Assembly: GCA_041940025.1 (NCBI GenBank)
Contig: JBGTSY010000005.1
Coordinates: 62,001-126,000, forward strand
Direction: 5' to 3'
DNA: 64,000 bases
Origin: UBA5859 sp041940025
GTDB lineage: Bacteria > Pseudomonadota > Gammaproteobacteria > UBA5859
Below, piece after piece: positions 28,042-37,051 of this stretch (position 1 is its first letter; the number at the start of each line of letters is the position of its first letter). The notes beneath the pieces were generated by a model. It ran no database searches, was not told the DNA's origin, and worked only from the letters and a program-made list of their open reading frames with translations. A program made the translations under genes and the position numbers.

Positions 28042-29534
28042 TATTCACTGATTGTGAATTCTATTCCGATTTTTTTTAGCTCTTCTCTCTCTTGTTTTAA
28101 ATCTTCGTGAGTGAGAGGGTGATCCTGCAACCAGCCACGTTTAAATTGAATCGATATCTTGCCTGTTTTCGCTTTAACACGAAACAGTAGCAGATCTCGA
28201 AAACTGCGGCTGCGGTTCAATTGAACACTGATGCGCAATAATGCGATTAGCGGCAATATCGGCGCAACGAGAGGATCTTGTATGCTAGAGCAAAATTCTG
28301 ACTTGATGGTGCGTCGGTGCTGTCGCACCAGGGTGGCCAATAGATGCTGATCGTTTTTTGAAAAACCCGGCAAGTCTGCCACTGCGAGTATATTTGCACC
28401 GTGATGATGGTGCTGGCTATGGGAGATGGCCAAGCCAAGTTCATGAGTTTGGCAGGCCCAGCATAGCAGTTTTTTAGACTCTTCTGTGTCGATATTCCAA
28501 GAGTGTGCACAAGCGTCAAAGAGTTTAAACGCACAGGTGGTGACCGCTTCCGCATGGAGTTCATCTACTTGAAATCGTTTGCCAATGGATTTGACGCTGA
28601 GATTTCGCACATCATGATGATGATGACGACCCAGTAAATCAATCAGTATGCCCTCTCTAAGGGCACCGTCAGTGACTTCGATGGAATCTATCTCCATCAG
28701 GGTCATGAGATTGAGCACAATGACGCATCCCCCCAGGAATACCGGAGATCGTCTGGCGCTCAAGCCCGCCAACTGGATCTTGTTGGCGACCTGATTCTGT
28801 TTAAGAGACATCACAAGATCATGCAGTGCCTGGCGCTGAATGTTTCCACTAGGTGTGTCACCGAAGTTAAGTACTTGGTCGATTGCGCTCAAAGTACCCG
28901 AAGTGCCCACTGCCTGATCCCATCCTAAACGCGCATACTGGGCCAGGTAGGGTTCTATTTCCAAACCAACGGCCAATTGCGCCGCTTTTAAGTTTTTTTC
29001 TGAAATCTTATTGTCTGCAAAACAGCGTTGCATGATGTCCACGCAGCCAATATCCAGACTTTCTAATAACAGAGGTTCCGACTGGTTTCCCAAAATCAGC
29101 TCGGAGCTACCCCCACCCACATCAATGATTAACCTTTGGGTATCAGTTGGGGCGAGCGTGTGGCGGGCACCCAAGTAAATGAGGCGTGCTTCTTCCCGAC
29201 CGGAGATAATTTCAATTTTGTGATCCAGAGTGCGTTCTGCTTGTTCAAAAAAAGACTTGGGCCCAAGGGTACGTCGCAGCGCACTGGTACCCACCACCCG
29301 AGTATGCAGTGCCGGTACACTACGTAGACGTTGCTGGAATTTTGCTAAACTTTGAAGTGCTCGCTCACAGGCAGCAGAAGACAACTCACCTTCTTCGTTG
29401 AGTCCTTCTGCCAGACGCACCATGTCTTTTACTCTATCCAGAGTGGAGAAACCATGTTCCGTCTCTTTTGCGACCAGTAAGTGAAAACTGTTTGAGCCCA
29501 AATCCAGGGCAGCGAATTGGGAGGGGTCAATCAT
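28038..29534 (-). CDS. ppx: Exopolyphosphatase (Ppx/GppA family)
   Basis: Protein of 498 residues with an actin-like ATPase fold: FAALDLGSNSFHLLVAKE (phosphate 1), VVGTSALRRT, SGREEARLIYLGARHTL, LIIDVGGGSSELILG (phosphate 2) and AVGTSGTLSAIDQ. The C-terminal part, from about residue 300, is an HD-like helical domain with CWACQTHELGLAISHSQHHHHGANIL. The length and C-terminal domain fit Ppx better than the shorter GppA. It releases orthophosphate from polyphosphate ends or hydrolyses pppGpp. Pairing with ppk1, here convergently with stop codons overlapping (28038-28041), matches their opposed roles in polyphosphate turnover. Confidence 0.92.
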   Translation of the reverse strand: MIDPSQFAALDLGSNSFHLLVAKETEHGFSTLDRVKDMVRLAEGLNEEGELSSAACERALQSLAKFQQRLRSVPALHTRVVGTSALRRTLGPKSFFEQAERTLDHKIEIISGREEARLIYLGARHTLAPTDTQRLIIDVGGGSSELILGNQSEPLLLESLDIGCVDIMQRCFADNKISEKNLKAAQLAVGLEIEPYLAQYARLGWDQAVGTSGTLSAIDQVLNFGDTPSGNIQRQALHDLVMSLKQNQVANKIQLAGLSARRSPVFLGGCVIVLNLMTLMEIDSIEVTDGALREGILIDLLGRHHHHDVRNLSVKSIGKRFQVDELHAEAVTTCAFKLFDACAHSWNIDTEESKKLLCWACQTHELGLAISHSQHHHHGANILAVADLPGFSKNDQHLLATLVRQHRRTIKSEFCSSIQDPLVAPILPLIALLRISVQLNRSRSFRDLLLFRVKAKTGKISIQFKRGWLQDHPLTHEDLKQEREELKKIGIEFTISEY

Positions 29535-30039
29535 CGGATCAAATTAATTAAATTCTTGTGAGCGAGGAGACGCTAAATTACCACTAAGTGGATTGAGTTT
29601 ATATAACTGAAATCAAATAAATAGTTGTGGTGCTCGATAGCGTCACATTATTCACTTGTGGCTGTCGCTACCCTCGTGCAACTGATTGACTCCTGATTCT
29701 AAATTTGTTCGACATTTTTTGTGCCACATTTGGTTCATCAGCTCAGCGTTCGAATTATCTCTCTGTGCACTTTGTCGGATTGGCACCAACTAAATTGATT
29801 CGTGGGTATGTTTAGCCAAAAGTTAACTTGATATTTGGTTCAAGAAAAAGTAAAAGTGTTAGATGATTAAAAAAAATAATTAGTTGGTCATATAAATAGT
29901 TAGTCTGCACTATTAGTTTGTTGTTTGTCGTTAGTGTAAAAACTTGCCCCCGCTTAGATCTGGGCAATCGAGATTGTCACAATTCACTACTAAAAGGGGG
30001 TCGTGGTAGAGGAATCCTGTCTTCAGGGAGACACTACTG
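29535..30039. other. AT-rich leader of the rhs gene
   Basis: About 500 bases, strongly AT-rich from 29820 to 29940, carrying the promoters of the leftward ppx and rightward rhs genes. The sequence cagggag at 30025-30031 is the probable rhs ribosome site. No gene is seen. Confidence 0.4.
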
Positions 30040-33000
30040 ATGGATGACAAAAAAAATAGAAAGTGGTCTAGTCTGTTGTTAGTTCTGTTGTGTTTAAAGC
30101 ACGACTTTCCGAAAAAATGGTATTTCGGGCTTTTAATGATTCTGTCTGTGAGCACGCCCGTTTCTTCTACCGATTTTTCAGGTTGTCGGTGGGGTTCCAT
30201 GCTTGTGGATCCGAATGATCCCGTTTGCGCTCTGATTTGTGTTGTCACCTTTCCATCAACTTTTGCATGCTATTTTCAAAATGAAATTCAGTCACGTTGT
30301 GAAGCAGCGTGCGGTAATACCAATGAAAAGACCTGCCCAGAAGGTAATCCTATAGATTTGGCTGATGGGACTAAATACATGACTGAAGTGGATTATCAGC
30401 AGGAGAGTGCTTTTCCACTTCATATTACGCGCTACTACAGCAGTGCGATGGCGACACCGGAGGGAAACTTTGGTAGTCATTGGCGTGGTGCAGATGTGGC
30501 CACGGTGGAGTCGAGGCGTTATCAACCAGAAGGTCAGCCGGCATACGATATTTTTACAGTGATCCGTCCCGATGGTCGTCGAATAAAATTTAAACCCACC
30601 ACTGCTGGTCAGACGACACCACTCAAAAGTAATACCAAAGAAGTGTTAACCGCCTTTAATTATGGGGATGGAAATATATGGGAGTTAAAGTTAGCAGATG
30701 GCGGAATTGAAATTTATGAGCTAGATATTGACGAATTCAGTGCTACTCTATTTTATCGTTCGACAATACTGTGGATCCAGAATCCACAGGGCTTGCGTCA
30801 GTACTACACCTATGACGCAGAAGACAGAGTACAACGCATCGAAGATGCTTATGGTACTGGCATCAATTATACCTACAGCACGGACGGGCTGAATTTAATC
30901 ACTCAAATCGATGTGGATGGGGGACAGACCTTTCGCTACGAATATGATGCCGATCACAATCTGGTCGCGGTCGTCTATCCCGACGAGACACCTGATCCCA
31001 GCGATAATCCCCGTAAACAATACCACTACGAAAGCCCACATTTCAGCTATCTGTTAACTGGAATCACAGACGAAAACGGTGATCGTTTTGCCACTTATGA
31101 TTATGACAGTGGTGGTCGGGCGATACTCAGCGAACACGATGGTGGCGCCGATCGTCTGGAAATTGTTGAGATGGCCGCCGACGAAACTGATTCAAGACTA
31201 TCCATGACCCGTACCATCAACGCCAAGGGCAAGGAAACCGTGTACCACTTCGAAACGGTAGGACCAGACGATGGTCTAGTGCGCCGATTAGTCTCCGTAG
31301 ATGGCGTCCCCACTGAAAACTGTGTAGGTGGCACTAAGTATCGCACCTATGACAGCAATAGCCATCTGGCTTCTAGTACCGACTGGAACGGTATGCTCAC
31401 CACCTATAGTCATAACAGTTTGGGACAGGAAATCTTCCGCACCGAGGCAGTGGGCACACCTGCAGAGCGTAGTATTAGTACTAGCTGGCACACCAGTCAT
31501 TATAAACCCACGCAAATTGTAGAGCCCAATAAAACCACCGACATGACATACGATAGTCGAGGTCGTATGTTGACACGTACCGAGACGGATACGCGCAGTG
31601 CCACGACACCGTACAGCACCAATGGTAACAATCGCAGTTGGAGTTATAGCTACGGCGCAAATGAGTTATTAGAAGAAGTAGACGGGCCGCGCACGGATGT
31701 CACCGATACCACTACGTTCGAATATGATGCCTTAGGTAATGTCACCAAGGTGATCAATGCCCTGGGCCACGAAACCTTGGTATTAAACCGAGATGCGCAA
31801 GGGTTGCCCACACTCACTGAAGATGCAAACGGTGTGCAGACTGCGCTGAGTTATACCCCTCGAGGTTGGTTGGCCAGTCGCACGGTGGACGGTAGCGCCA
31901 CCACCCAATTTGTTTACGACGCAGCGGGTCAGGTGACACAAATCACATTGCCCAATGGCAGCACGCTTGACTACAGCTACGATGGGGCTCACCGACTCAC
32001 AGAAATCAGCAATCAATTGGGTGAGCGCATCGAATACCAATTGGACGCCCTGGGCGGGCGTGTCGCCGAAACTATCTACTCCGACACCAACAGCATTGTG
32101 CGCACGCAGTCACGGGTGTTTGATGATTTAGGTCGATTGATACAGGATTTGGGCGCCAATGGCCAGGTGATGTCCTACACCTTAGACGCGGAAGGCAATC
32201 GCACCGCCATCAATGATGGCGTGCATCCCGCGACTACCCAAGCCTTTGATGGTCTCAATCGTTTAATCCTCACCGTCGATCCCGCCGGGGGTACCACTGC
32301 CTACAGCTATGATGGTCAGGACAACCTCACCTCAGTGAATGATCCGCGCAATCTCACCACCAACTACACCTACGATGGTTTGGGTAATCTGATTCAGGTG
32401 GAATCGCCGGATACAGGCACCACGGTGAATGAATATGATGCGACGGGTAATTTGGTCCGTCAGACCGATGCCCGCGGCGTGGTCACCGACTACAGCTACG
32501 ATGCACTCAATCGCTTGTTGACCAAAACTTATCCGGCCAGCCCGGCTTTGGATGTGACCTATAGTTATGATGACACTGCCGGGGGGAACTACGGCATTGG
32601 CCGCTTGACCCAAGTGCAGGACAACAGCGGCAGCAGCAGTTACGAATATGATGCCCGTGGCAACTTGGTGCGTGAAGTGCGGCTGGTGGAAGGCCACAAC
32701 TATATTACGCAATACGACTATGATGCTGCGGATAATCTGGTGGAAATCACCTACCCGAGTGGCCGCATCGTAGAATACAGCCGTGATGCTCTGGGCCGAG
32801 TGACTTCGGTGCGCACCAAAGACAGTCTGTTAGCGAGTTGGCAAACGGTGGCGGAGAATATCGCCTATCTACCTTTTGGACCCGTTAGTAGCCTCACTTA
32901 CGGAAACGGTCTGGAGACCAGTTTTGTCTATGACCAAGATTTTCGTCTCACCAATCTCCATACTGGTCAGGGCGCGCTAAACCTACAACAACTGGTTTAC

Positions 33001-35040
33001 AACTACGACACACTCAACAACATCACTGCCATCGCCAATAATCTGGATCCCAGTCAGTCGCAAAGCTTTAGCTATGACGCGCTCAACCGACTCAGTGCGG
33101 CAGCAGGCGGTTACGGTGCCTTGCTCTATGAGTACGATGCGGTAGGTAATCGCACCAGTCGGGTGAACGGCACCATTGCGCTAAGTGAAACCTACCACTA
33201 TGCGGGGGACAGCAATCGCCTGCTCGGTGTCGACCAAACCCTGGACGGCGTGGCCGACAGCCGGGCCCTGAGCTATACCGCTGCGGGCAACCTGGCGTCG
33301 GATGCCAACAGCAGTCGTTCATTGAATTTGGATTACGACGACACGAATCGGCTGCGCACAGTAAGCGAAGGCGGCAGCACCATTGGCGAGTATCTCTACA
33401 ACGCCCTGGGTCAGCGGGTGCGCAAGACGGCGGCAGGGCAGCCACTGCATTTTGTCTATGGTCAGAATGGTCAACTGTTAGCGGAGAGTCAGGATGATGG
33501 CTCCCCGGTGCGGGATTATATCTATCTGGATGGCTTGCGCTTGGCTATGGTTTCCTCCACCGGTCCAGCCCCCGACCAAGCAGATGTGGGGGTGAGTCTG
33601 GCTGTCACCCACAGCGGTGTGGATGTGACCTATGATATAGAAGTCGCCAACACCGGGCCGGACAATGCCGCCAATGTGGTGTTGAATCACACAACCGGAG
33701 GGGAGTTGTCTATACAATCCTTCAGCGCCTCCGCCGGCAGTTGTAGCTTGGTTACGCCACAACAACTGGATTGCGACTTAGGCACCCTGGCCAATGCCGC
33801 CACAGTGACCATATCGGTGGTGGCGCTTCTCTCCAATGCGGATGTGGATGTGACTGACATTCTGCAAGTGGATGTGAGCAGTGACACATTAGATCCGGTG
33901 AACAGCAATAACAGTGATTCCTGGCAGGAAGGCACCGGTGGCGGGGGTGGCGGTTGTGGCGCATCGGCCGCGGCGCTGGATACACCGCAAATGGCCTACC
34001 TGGATATTATGCGCACGTTCCGTGATGGTTACATGATGCCTTATGAGGTAGGGCGTTGGTTGACTCGGGCATATTACGATGCCTCACCCACAGTGGTGGC
34101 TTGGTTCGAGGCCCATCCCTGGCTGAAGGTGCCGGCACGATTGCTGTTATGGCTGGCCATTGGCGTTGCGTGGTTGATTCAAGCGTCTTGGAAAGTACAA
34201 CTAGCGGTGTGCGTTTCTGCCGCCGGGCTGACTATGGCATTTAAACTGGGTATGGGCAGTTGGCTCTGGTCCATCAATCTGGTACGGGGCCTGTTGGCTA
34301 TTGCTGGATTGGCGCTGGCAAGTGCCCTTTTTGCAAGTAGTCAGGCACAGGCAGGGGATCTGTTATTTTTTCATAACGATCACCTGGGCACGGCACAAGT
34401 CATCACCGATGCAAGTCAGACGGTGGTGTGGCAGGCGGAGCAGCAACCCTTTGGTGAAGTAACCACTAGCGTCTCATCACAAGAGAATCCCACTCGCCTT
34501 CCGGGCCAATATTATGACGGGGAGAGTGGCTTACATTACAACATGATGCGGGACTATGATCCCACTCTTGGGCGCTATGTGCAGAGTGATCCGATTGGAT
34601 TACAAGGAGGGGTAAATACGTATGCCTATGCAGTGGGCAATCCGATAACTTATGCGGATCCTACGGGTGAATTTTTTGCTCTACTAAATCCCTATACTAT
34701 GGTGGGGTTGACTGGCTTTGTCGTGTTGATGCAAGGTTACATGGACTTTGTGACTGCGGTTAATAGTAATCCTGCGATATCTGTGGATCCTATGTTTTAT
34801 TGGGTTGCATTGGCATTACTGACATATAATATGTCCTTTGAAGGCGATGAGGTTTGTGAAGAAGAAGTAGATTGTTTTGAATGGATGAAGGTATTAAATA
34901 TGGAATACGCACAAATAAGTAGTATGAAAAGAAATGGTAAAGATACACGATTTTTAGAACTACAGCACAATCGATCGGTTGATGTTTTCTGCAATGATCC
35001 AGATTGCGGGTATCTATGTGGTAGAGTTAATCGATTTTAA
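30040..35040 (+). CDS. Complete Rhs/YD-repeat polymorphic toxin protein
   Basis: Protein of 1666 residues. The N-terminus is basic, then WYFGLLMILSVSTPVSS fits a Sec signal or anchor, followed by a Cys-rich segment. The DUF6531-type opening GNPIDLADGTKYMTEVDYQ (about 107-125) leads into YD repeats to about residue 1170 (YEYDADHNL, YSYDGQDNL, YDALNRL). An unusual insert follows: a DUF11-like domain (about 1182-1295), a Gly/Cys linker, and hydrophobic segments (about 1355-1437). The Rhs end is GDLLFFHNDHLGTAQV with GRYVQSDPIGLQGGVNTYAYAVGNPI. The variable toxin tip starts at about residue 1545 and has two hydrophobic stretches and a Cys/Asp-rich end; I cannot assign its activity. No VgrG or PAAR gene is nearby, so export may be Sec-dependent. 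A candidate immunity gene starts 20 bases downstream. Confidence 0.9.
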   Translation: MDDKKNRKWSSLLLVLLCLKHDFPKKWYFGLLMILSVSTPVSSTDFSGCRWGSMLVDPNDPVCALICVVTFPSTFACYFQNEIQSRCEAACGNTNEKTCPEGNPIDLADGTKYMTEVDYQQESAFPLHITRYYSSAMATPEGNFGSHWRGADVATVESRRYQPEGQPAYDIFTVIRPDGRRIKFKPTTAGQTTPLKSNTKEVLTAFNYGDGNIWELKLADGGIEIYELDIDEFSATLFYRSTILWIQNPQGLRQYYTYDAEDRVQRIEDAYGTGINYTYSTDGLNLITQIDVDGGQTFRYEYDADHNLVAVVYPDETPDPSDNPRKQYHYESPHFSYLLTGITDENGDRFATYDYDSGGRAILSEHDGGADRLEIVEMAADETDSRLSMTRTINAKGKETVYHFETVGPDDGLVRRLVSVDGVPTENCVGGTKYRTYDSNSHLASSTDWNGMLTTYSHNSLGQEIFRTEAVGTPAERSISTSWHTSHYKPTQIVEPNKTTDMTYDSRGRMLTRTETDTRSATTPYSTNGNNRSWSYSYGANELLEEVDGPRTDVTDTTTFEYDALGNVTKVINALGHETLVLNRDAQGLPTLTEDANGVQTALSYTPRGWLASRTVDGSATTQFVYDAAGQVTQITLPNGSTLDYSYDGAHRLTEISNQLGERIEYQLDALGGRVAETIYSDTNSIVRTQSRVFDDLGRLIQDLGANGQVMSYTLDAEGNRTAINDGVHPATTQAFDGLNRLILTVDPAGGTTAYSYDGQDNLTSVNDPRNLTTNYTYDGLGNLIQVESPDTGTTVNEYDATGNLVRQTDARGVVTDYSYDALNRLLTKTYPASPALDVTYSYDDTAGGNYGIGRLTQVQDNSGSSSYEYDARGNLVREVRLVEGHNYITQYDYDAADNLVEITYPSGRIVEYSRDALGRVTSVRTKDSLLASWQTVAENIAYLPFGPVSSLTYGNGLETSFVYDQDFRLTNLHTGQGALNLQQLVYNYDTLNNITAIANNLDPSQSQSFSYDALNRLSAAAGGYGALLYEYDAVGNRTSRVNGTIALSETYHYAGDSNRLLGVDQTLDGVADSRALSYTAAGNLASDANSSRSLNLDYDDTNRLRTVSEGGSTIGEYLYNALGQRVRKTAAGQPLHFVYGQNGQLLAESQDDGSPVRDYIYLDGLRLAMVSSTGPAPDQADVGVSLAVTHSGVDVTYDIEVANTGPDNAANVVLNHTTGGELSIQSFSASAGSCSLVTPQQLDCDLGTLANAATVTISVVALLSNADVDVTDILQVDVSSDTLDPVNSNNSDSWQEGTGGGGGGCGASAAALDTPQMAYLDIMRTFRDGYMMPYEVGRWLTRAYYDASPTVVAWFEAHPWLKVPARLLLWLAIGVAWLIQASWKVQLAVCVSAAGLTMAFKLGMGSWLWSINLVRGLLAIAGLALASALFASSQAQAGDLLFFHNDHLGTAQVITDASQTVVWQAEQQPFGEVTTSVSSQENPTRLPGQYYDGESGLHYNMMRDYDPTLGRYVQSDPIGLQGGVNTYAYAVGNPITYADPTGEFFALLNPYTMVGLTGFVVLMQGYMDFVTAVNSNPAISVDPMFYWVALALLTYNMSFEGDEVCEEEVDCFEWMKVLNMEYAQISSMKRNGKDTRFLELQHNRSVDVFCNDPDCGYLCGRVNRF

Positions 35041-35060
35041 TAATTGATAGAAAAACGGCT

Positions 35061-35330
35061 ATGAATCTAAAAGTTGAATTAGTAAAAGAATACAAAGAAA
35101 GAGGTGTTCCTATTTCCCTTGATGAATTTAAAGAGAGCAATAGACACATTTTAGAAAAATCACCAGATAATATTGAAAATATGCCTCAACTAGACGATGT
35201 TTATGGATTGTCATTTGAGCAGCTAGAAGAATTGATTAATTATTATGGGTCAGGGTTTCTATTTAACGATCATATCGAATCGCTTGTTAAGACTCGATAT
35301 CAGATAACTTCTATAGAAAAGAAGAGATAG
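35061..35330 (+). CDS. Candidate immunity protein of the complete Rhs toxin
   Basis: Protein of 89 residues, acidic, with no signal peptide (MNLKVELVKEYKERGVPISLDEF). It starts 20 bases after the rhs stop, the position in which Rhs immunity genes normally lie. No family is recognised. Its job, neutralising the tip of the 1666-residue Rhs protein in the cytoplasm, is inferred from position and size. Confidence 0.6.
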   Translation: MNLKVELVKEYKERGVPISLDEFKESNRHILEKSPDNIENMPQLDDVYGLSFEQLEELINYYGSGFLFNDHIESLVKTRYQITSIEKKR

Positions 35331-35333
35331 CAA

Positions 35334-35447
35334 ATGGCCTGGATGCAGCGTGCGAAAGGAAGTGTTATAAATTCTGTGTCTTTTCATTTTGACCGTAAGA
35401 GATGTCTTGTCGATACAAGTTATATAGTGCCACCAGCTCGTTACTAG
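35334..35447 (+). pseudogene. Orphan toxin tail fragment
   Basis: A 37-residue frame (MAWMQRAKGSVINSV... ending VDTSYIVPPARY) starts 3 bases after the first immunity gene and ends 9 bases before the Sel1-repeat gene. It has no Rhs sequence in front. The placement and the sharp end next to an immunity-like gene suggest the last piece of a displaced toxin tip. Function cannot be assigned. Confidence 0.4.
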
Positions 35448-35456
35448 GAATGCAGA

Positions 35457-35645
35457 ATGGATGCTACCGATGAAGATGTTAAACGCGGTCTTTCTCATCT
35501 TGATAAAGAAGACTACGAGCATGCATTTAAAATACTTTTGCCATGTGCAAATAATGGGAATTTGGAAGCCCAAGCTAGTATTGGCGTGATGTATCAACTT
35601 GGCTTGGGTGTAGAACGAAATGTAAAAAGAGGGGGTCAAGTATAA
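35457..35645 (+). pseudogene. Truncated Sel1-repeat immunity-like gene
   Basis: The frame MDATDEDVKRGLSHLDKEDY contains one Sel1/TPR-like repeat (AFKILLPCANNGNLEAQASIGVMYQLGLGV) behind an AGGA ribosome site. After about 58 residues it runs into the GGGGTCA end of a RAYT-type remnant and stops. Sel1-repeat proteins often act as immunity partners of Rhs or CDI toxins, and normal members carry several repeats, so this copy looks cut off by the mobile remnant. Confidence 0.55.
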
Positions 35646-35840
35646 TGTTGACGGTTTGGGCTATGTACCTGGCCCAGGAGGTAGGGAATTGTAAGCTGAA
35701 AGAAATCGCGCAAGCGTGTGGTTGAAAGAGGTCGGAAATAATACCGGGTACAATTAGAAAACTATTGAATAAATGTGAAGATGCCCCAGTTTTGCTGAGA
35801 AAGGTTGAGCGTATAAAGCGTGAATAATAGTCCTGACTCC
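35631..35840 (+). mobile_element. Remnant of a RAYT (REP-associated transposase) element, copy 1
   Basis: Begins GGGGTCA and ends AGTCCTGACTCC. Broken frames read VWAMYLAQEVGNCKLKEIAQACG..., resembling the DnaA-like helix-turn-helix that ends some RAYT-family proteins. A second copy, about 75-80% alike by eye, lies at 47447-47653. Only the C-terminal part is present. Confidence 0.55.
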
Positions 35841-35855
35841 ATATGCTTGTCTTAT

Positions 35856-36426
35856 CTTTTCAAGTCATCAGGTACAGGTTAGGGATCTGTTATTTTTTCA
35901 TAACGATCACCTGGGCACGGCGCAAGTCATCACCGATGAAAACCAGACGGTGGTGTGGCAGGCCGAGTAGCAACCTTTTGTTGAAGTGAGCACTAGCGTC
36001 TCTTCTCAAGAGAATCCCACTCGCCTTCCGGGCCAATATTACGACGGGGAGAGTGGCTTACATTACAACTACTTCAGGGATTATGATCCAAGTCTAGGTA
36101 GGTATGTGCAGCGTGATCCTATTGGGTTGAATGGAGGGTTGAATAGTTATGTATACGCGGCAAATCAACCCACGATAAATGTAGATCCAAAGGGAGATAA
36201 TCCGTTTCTCATTTGGCTCGTTCGTGCGGGATTTTTCTGGATTTGTTACCATGATTGCACGACAAGTTTTCCATTTCCAGATGCTCCTGAGTGTGGTATG
36301 CCTGATGAAGCCACGAAGAATTGAGCCAGAGCTGGGTGTGTTCTTTCATGTGCGATAGATTTAAGACCCAAACCGAAACTGCCGTGGTCGAAGAAACCCC
36401 TATATCCACCTGATGATGTACAATAA
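35856..36426 (+). pseudogene. Displaced Rhs tip with toxin C-terminus (cassette C)
   Basis: DNA nearly identical to the end of the complete rhs gene starts near 35856 (gatctgttattttttcataacgatcacc). It runs through YNYFRDYDPSLGRYVQRDPIGLNGGLNSYVYAANQPTINVDPKG. A TAG at 35968-35970 interrupts the Rhs part, and the frame resumes at 35986. The new tip (DNPFLIWLVRAGFFWICYHDCTTSF...) stops at a TGA at 36322-36324. The same frame then stays open for 33 more codons (ARAGCVLSCAIDLRPK...PPDDVQ) to 36426, suggesting the TGA is a nonsense mutation. Toxin activity is not recognised. A small membrane-protein gene follows. Confidence 0.7.
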
Positions 36427-36454
36427 TTTTACAAAATGAAACCTATTGGAAATC

Positions 36455-36667
36455 ATGGTTAAAAACTGTTTTCGTATAATCGGTGTTTTGGTGTCAGTAT
36501 TAGCAATCTATTTTTCAATTGCACATTGGGCACAAAATGGTTTTTCTCTAGAAAGAATATTGCCTGGACATAGGGAGTTTGGAGTTCATGAGCTACATAT
36601 AGCGATGTTAGGAATAATCGCTATTATTTATTTCTATATAGATTATTCTCATTCGAACAAAAACTAA
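36455..36667 (+). CDS. Small membrane protein, candidate immunity
   Basis: About 70 residues from the ATG at 36455 (GGAAATC just upstream; a TTG at 36446 is in frame). There are two predicted membrane segments: FRIIGVLVSVLAIYFSIAHW and HIAMLGIIAIIYFYIDY, with a short loop between. It lies about 30 bases after the end of toxin cassette C. Two-helix membrane immunity proteins protect against toxins acting at the inner membrane, which would fit the hydrophobic tip of cassette C. This pairing is inference. Confidence 0.55.
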   Translation: MVKNCFRIIGVLVSVLAIYFSIAHWAQNGFSLERILPGHREFGVHELHIAMLGIIAIIYFYIDYSHSNKN

Positions 36668-36769
36668 AATACAAGTGAACATTTCTACATTAAATTCCCA
36701 TGTAATCCCCCCAAAAAATCGGAGCAATTATAAGTAGAAAATTCTATTATTCAGATAAAGGAGTTTTCT

Positions 36770-37051
36770 ATGAAAAAACCACGGTTAACAGAAAGTCAGT
36801 TCATGGCGATCTTGAAGCAAAATGAGGAAGGCATCCCGGTGGCGGACCTTTGCCGAGAGCACGGTATGAGCCAGGGTAGCTTTTATAAATGGCGCGCTAA
36901 ATACGGTGGTATGGATGCTTCCATGGTCAAACGGATGAAGGAGCTAGAGGAAGAAAACCGTCGGTTAAATAAGATGTACGCCGAAGAAAAGCTCAAAGGT
37001 GAGATTGCACGGGAAGCGATCGAAAAAAGTGGTAAAGCCATCTCGGCGTAA
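36770..37051 (+). CDS. IS3-family transposase OrfA
   Basis: Protein of 93 residues behind AAAGGAG. A helix-turn-helix (ESQFMAILKQNEEGIPVADLCREHGMSQGSFYKWRAKYGGMD) is followed by a coiled coil (MVKRMKELEEENRRLNKMYAEEKLKGEIAREAIEK), as in IS407/IS1400-type OrfA. The frame runs on past the expected end, giving SGKAISA. This is what loss of one A from the A-rich frameshift tract at 37023-37028 would cause. Confidence 0.85.
   Translation: MKKPRLTESQFMAILKQNEEGIPVADLCREHGMSQGSFYKWRAKYGGMDASMVKRMKELEEENRRLNKMYAEEKLKGEIAREAIEKSGKAISA

Noticed and set aside
32332..33985. Long leftward open frames within the rhs gene
   Set aside because: They are shadows produced by the repetitive, biased codon use of the YD repeats.
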